Shown: in pieces, positions 4,755 through 7,055 of the stretch
How the letters are laid out: each line of letters begins with the position of its first letter
Numbering within the stretch: the first letter of the stretch is position 1
Made by a program: the position numbers and the translations under genes
Assembly: GCA_947623755.1 (NCBI GenBank)
Contig: CANQHB010000045.1
Coordinates: 1-7,055 of the forward strand
DNA: 7,055 nucleotides
From: an uncultured Bacilli bacterium
Lineage (GTDB): Bacteria; Bacillota_I; Bacilli_A; RF39; UBA660
Reading direction: 5' to 3'
Notes under the pieces: model-generated
The model's input: only the letters and a program-made list of their open reading frames with translations
The model's database searches: none
What the model was told of the DNA's origin: nothing

Positions 4755-6935
4755 TTATACTTGTAAAGGGTTAATATCAATATTTAAAAATACTTCTTTA
4801 TTCGTACTAAATATTTCATCTAATTCTTTTAAAACAATTTTTATCTTTTTATCAAACCGATACTTAATTGTTATATTAAATCTATAAATATTTTTAAGTT
4901 TAAAATTAAGAGAAGTAGAGGGTCCTAAAACAATACTTTCTTTATCCAGTTTTTTTCTTAAATAATTCGCTACTTTTGTAGCATTAGCACTAGCTTGTTC
5001 ATAATCTTTACTGCAAACTTTAATATTAGCTAAATAATAATAAGGGGGATATTTTAAAACCTTTCTAATTGGCATTTCATAAGCATAAAACTTATTATAA
5101 TCATTTTCTTTCACACACTTAATAATTTCATTATCCGGATTAAATGTTTGAATTATAACCTTTCCTTCTTTATTACTTCTTCCTGCCCTTCCAGCGGCCT
5201 GACTTAATAACGCAAAAGTTCTCTCTCCACTTCGAAAATCCGGAATATTTAGACTTGTATCTGCATTAATTATGCCCACTAAAGTACAATTAGGAAAATC
5301 TAGTCCTTTACTAATCATTTGAGTTCCAATTAAGATATCATATTTACCATCCCGAAAGCTTTTAATAATTCTATCATGACTTCCTTTAGTCGCGGTAGTG
5401 TCGGCGTCCATTCTTATAGTTTTTGCATCAGGATATTTTTCTTTAATTAAATCTTCTAATTTCTCTGTTCCTAACCCTAAATAATTTAAAGCTTTTTCTT
5501 TACATGTTGGACATATATCATCCTTAATTTTGGTATACCCACAATAATGACACCTAAGCGTATTGGAAGTTTTATGATAAATTAAAGATATTTCACAATT
5601 AGGACACTTGTAAGTAAATCCACAATTACTACAAGTAATAACTGTCGAAAATCCCCTTCGATTAAGTAATAGAATACTTTGTTCTTTTTTATCCAAAGCC
5701 TTTTTTATTTCTTTATCTAAAACTTCACTTATAATAAAATTTCTTTTCTTTAATTCTAAAGCCATATCAACAATTACACATTGCGGTAAAGTACTATTAT
5801 TAGCTCTTTTAGTTAAACTAAGTAATGTATATACTCCCTTTTTAGCCCTAGCCATTGATTCGATGGCCGGCGTAGCACTCCCCAAAACTAAAGGAATATT
5901 ATAATATTCACACCTTTTTTGGGCTATATCTCTAGCCTGATACCGAGGAGTAGTATCTTGTTTATACGTATCACTATGTTCTTCATCAATTATTATTATT
6001 CCTAAATTTTCCAAAGGAGCAAATACCGCACTTCTAGTTCCAATTACAATCTTTACCTCTTTATTTAAAATTTTCACATATTCATCGTATTTTTCCGTCT
6101 TAGATAAACCACTATGTAAAATAGCCACTTGCTTCCCAAAATAACTATAAAATATATTTATAATTTGCTCGGTTAAACTAATTTCTGGCACCAATAATAA
6201 AGCTGTTTTATTTTGCCGTAATACTTCCAGAATAAGTTTAATATAAATAATGGTTTTCCCTGAACCTGTAATGCCATGTAACAAAAATATTTCCTGATGA
6301 TTTAAAGATTTTAAAATCTCTTCATAAACCTGTTGTTGTTCTTTATTTAATTCTTTATCTTCGCCCTTTATTTCTTGCGTATTTAGCCGATAAACTTTTA
6401 CTTTCTCTATTTTCACTAAATCTGACTTCACTAATTCTCTTACACTATTACTATCTAAATCACTTCTTTTAATTTTATTAGTTTTTAATAATTGGTTTAA
6501 GATATCGACTTTCTTTCCTTTATGTTTTGCTATAAATTCTAAGATTTCTTCTTTTTCTTTATTTAAAGTAACATAAGCCTCATATTTATTATAATCACTT
6601 TCTTGATTCTTTATCTTTAAAGCACTAGGAAGCATAGTTTGATACGCCGTGATTAAATTACATAAAGTCATCTCTTTTAAATAATTTCCTAATTCTAATA
6701 ATTCTTTATTAAGAACTAAAAACTCATCTTCTATTTTACTAATCTCTTTTAACTGATATTCTTCATTATAATCATTAGTTATTTTAAGAACTATTCCATG
6801 CACTAATCTATTATTAAAAGGTACTAATACTTTCATTCCTACTTTTAATGTAGCTTTTAAGTTATCCGGAATTTTATAGGTAAACATTTTATCTAAAGTT
6901 TTTACAGGATATTCTATAACACAATAAGCATACAT
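4755..6935 (-). CDS. priA: Primosomal protein N', replication-restart helicase PriA
   Basis: Superfamily 2 3'-5' DNA helicase that recognises stalled forks and reloads the replicative helicase. It has 726 residues, close to E. coli (732) and shorter than B. subtilis (about 805), and looks complete. The 3'-DNA-binding domain covers about 1-105 (YCVIEYPVKTLDKMFTYKIP), then a winged-helix-like part. Helicase motifs are Walker A GITGSGKT (221-228), Walker B DEEH (317-320) and GSATPAIES (352-360). Two zinc sites use eight cysteines: 435, 438, 444, 447, 462, 465, 475 and 478. Later motifs are IGTQMISKGLDFP (536-548) and QAAGRAGR (579-586). The C-terminal NIDINPLQV is typical of the family's end. 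ATG is preceded by AAGGAGGT six bases upstream. It lies ahead of sigG, with 59 bases between. Confidence 0.98.
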   Translation of the reverse strand: MYAYCVIEYPVKTLDKMFTYKIPDNLKATLKVGMKVLVPFNNRLVHGIVLKITNDYNEEYQLKEISKIEDEFLVLNKELLELGNYLKEMTLCNLITAYQTMLPSALKIKNQESDYNKYEAYVTLNKEKEEILEFIAKHKGKKVDILNQLLKTNKIKRSDLDSNSVRELVKSDLVKIEKVKVYRLNTQEIKGEDKELNKEQQQVYEEILKSLNHQEIFLLHGITGSGKTIIYIKLILEVLRQNKTALLLVPEISLTEQIINIFYSYFGKQVAILHSGLSKTEKYDEYVKILNKEVKIVIGTRSAVFAPLENLGIIIIDEEHSDTYKQDTTPRYQARDIAQKRCEYYNIPLVLGSATPAIESMARAKKGVYTLLSLTKRANNSTLPQCVIVDMALELKKRNFIISEVLDKEIKKALDKKEQSILLLNRRGFSTVITCSNCGFTYKCPNCEISLIYHKTSNTLRCHYCGYTKIKDDICPTCKEKALNYLGLGTEKLEDLIKEKYPDAKTIRMDADTTATKGSHDRIIKSFRDGKYDILIGTQMISKGLDFPNCTLVGIINADTSLNIPDFRSGERTFALLSQAAGRAGRSNKEGKVIIQTFNPDNEIIKCVKENDYNKFYAYEMPIRKVLKYPPYYYLANIKVCSKDYEQASANATKVANYLRKKLDKESIVLGPSTSLNFKLKNIYRFNITIKYRFDKKIKIVLKELDEIFSTNKEVFLNIDINPLQV

Positions 6936-6941
6936 ATTAAT

Positions 6942-6949
6942 ACCTCCTT
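6942..6949 (-). promoter_or_regulatory. Perfect Shine-Dalgarno of priA
   Basis: The minus strand reads AAGGAGGT, a full match to the 16S rRNA 3' end, six bases before the ATG at 6933-6935. It fixes the priA start and is the strongest ribosome site in the window. Confidence 0.85.
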
Positions 6950-6955
6950 TATTTA

Positions 6956-6983
6956 ATTATATCAAAAATTTTTATTTTGTCAT
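6956..6983 (-). promoter_or_regulatory. Extended -10 promoter of priA
   Basis: On the minus strand ATGACA (6978-6983, 5/6 of the -35 consensus) and a perfect TATAAT (6956-6961) are 16 bases apart, with the extended TG at 6963-6964. This is the best promoter in the window. The -35 box overlaps the TGA stop of the upstream gene. The predicted start near 6949 coincides with the first base of the Shine-Dalgarno, giving an extremely short leader. Confidence 0.65.
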
Positions 6984-7055
6984 TTAATTATTTTATTTAT
7001 TTCTTCAATTATTAACTTAATAATTTTTGTATCTTCTAATTTATTAATACTAAAT
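6980..7055 (-). CDS. C-terminal end of an unidentified protein (5' part beyond window)
   Basis: One minus-strand frame stays open for the last 24 codons before TGA at 6980-6982, while the other two frames stop early. It encodes FSINKLEDTKIIKLIIEEIN and then KIIK, an amphipathic Lys/Glu/Ile helix typical of a protein C terminus. I cannot identify it. In many Bacillota the gene before priA is coaBC, whose C terminus is also helical, but the sequence here is too short to claim that. The open stretch is short enough for chance; the main support is that priA has a promoter starting exactly at its end. Confidence 0.45.
   Translation of the reverse strand, partial: FSINKLEDTKIIKLIIEEINKIIK

Noticed and set aside
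1..7055. Mobile element, CRISPR array, tRNA/rRNA, phage or defence system
   Set aside because: I searched both strands for long repeats, transposase-like frames, tRNA-like sequence and regularly spaced repeats and saw none; nearly all sequence is accounted for by recognised chromosomal genes.

Overview
This is an AT-rich, densely packed bacterial chromosome segment, with housekeeping genes almost entirely on the minus strand. The forespore sigma factor SigG and a YlmC/YmxH-type PRC-barrel protein point to an endospore-forming Bacillota lineage. Low GC, Bacillus-like gene order and family signatures (GluP/YqgP-type rhomboid, Gram-positive lipoprotein) suggest Bacilli or a relative, perhaps one of the reduced, uncultivated gut lineages; that placement is inference. 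The code is standard (table 11): the tryptophan codons inspected are TGG, no gene has an internal TGA, and TGA ends lspA.

Read along the minus strand (high to low coordinates): the last 24 codons of an unidentified gene (6980-7055); priA, the replication-restart helicase (4755-6935), with a good promoter and perfect Shine-Dalgarno; sigG (3919-4695); a small lipoprotein with its own promoter and terminator (3440-3856); ylmC/ymxH (3162-3389); then lspA (2673-3128) and an rluD/ylyB-type pseudouridine synthase (1786-2676), which overlap by 4 bases and share a promoter. A single plus-strand gene (1472-1789) encodes a 105-residue membrane protein of unknown function; its stop codon overlaps that of rluD. 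Divergent from it, the minus strand continues with a GluP-like rhomboid protease (262-1410) and, one base after its stop, the start of an RluB/RsuA-family pseudouridine synthase cut by the window edge (1-260).

The order sigG, ylmC, lspA, ylyB is that of the Bacillus subtilis sigE-sigG-ylm-divIVA-ileS-lspA-ylyB region, with the intervening division and ileS genes absent and a lipoprotein gene in the position after sigG. The functions are replication restart, late forespore gene expression, lipoprotein maturation, rRNA pseudouridylation and membrane proteolysis. LspA is the enzyme expected to process the lipoprotein encoded just upstream.

I see no mobile element, CRISPR array, tRNA, rRNA, phage gene or defence system. 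Most of the window is ordinary core genome. The points worth a second look are the compressed sporulation synteny, the orphan membrane protein, the lipoprotein next to sigG, the frequent TTG/GTG starts, and a repeated extended -10 promoter placed so close to genes that the predicted leaders are very short. No intergenic gap exceeds about 65 bases.
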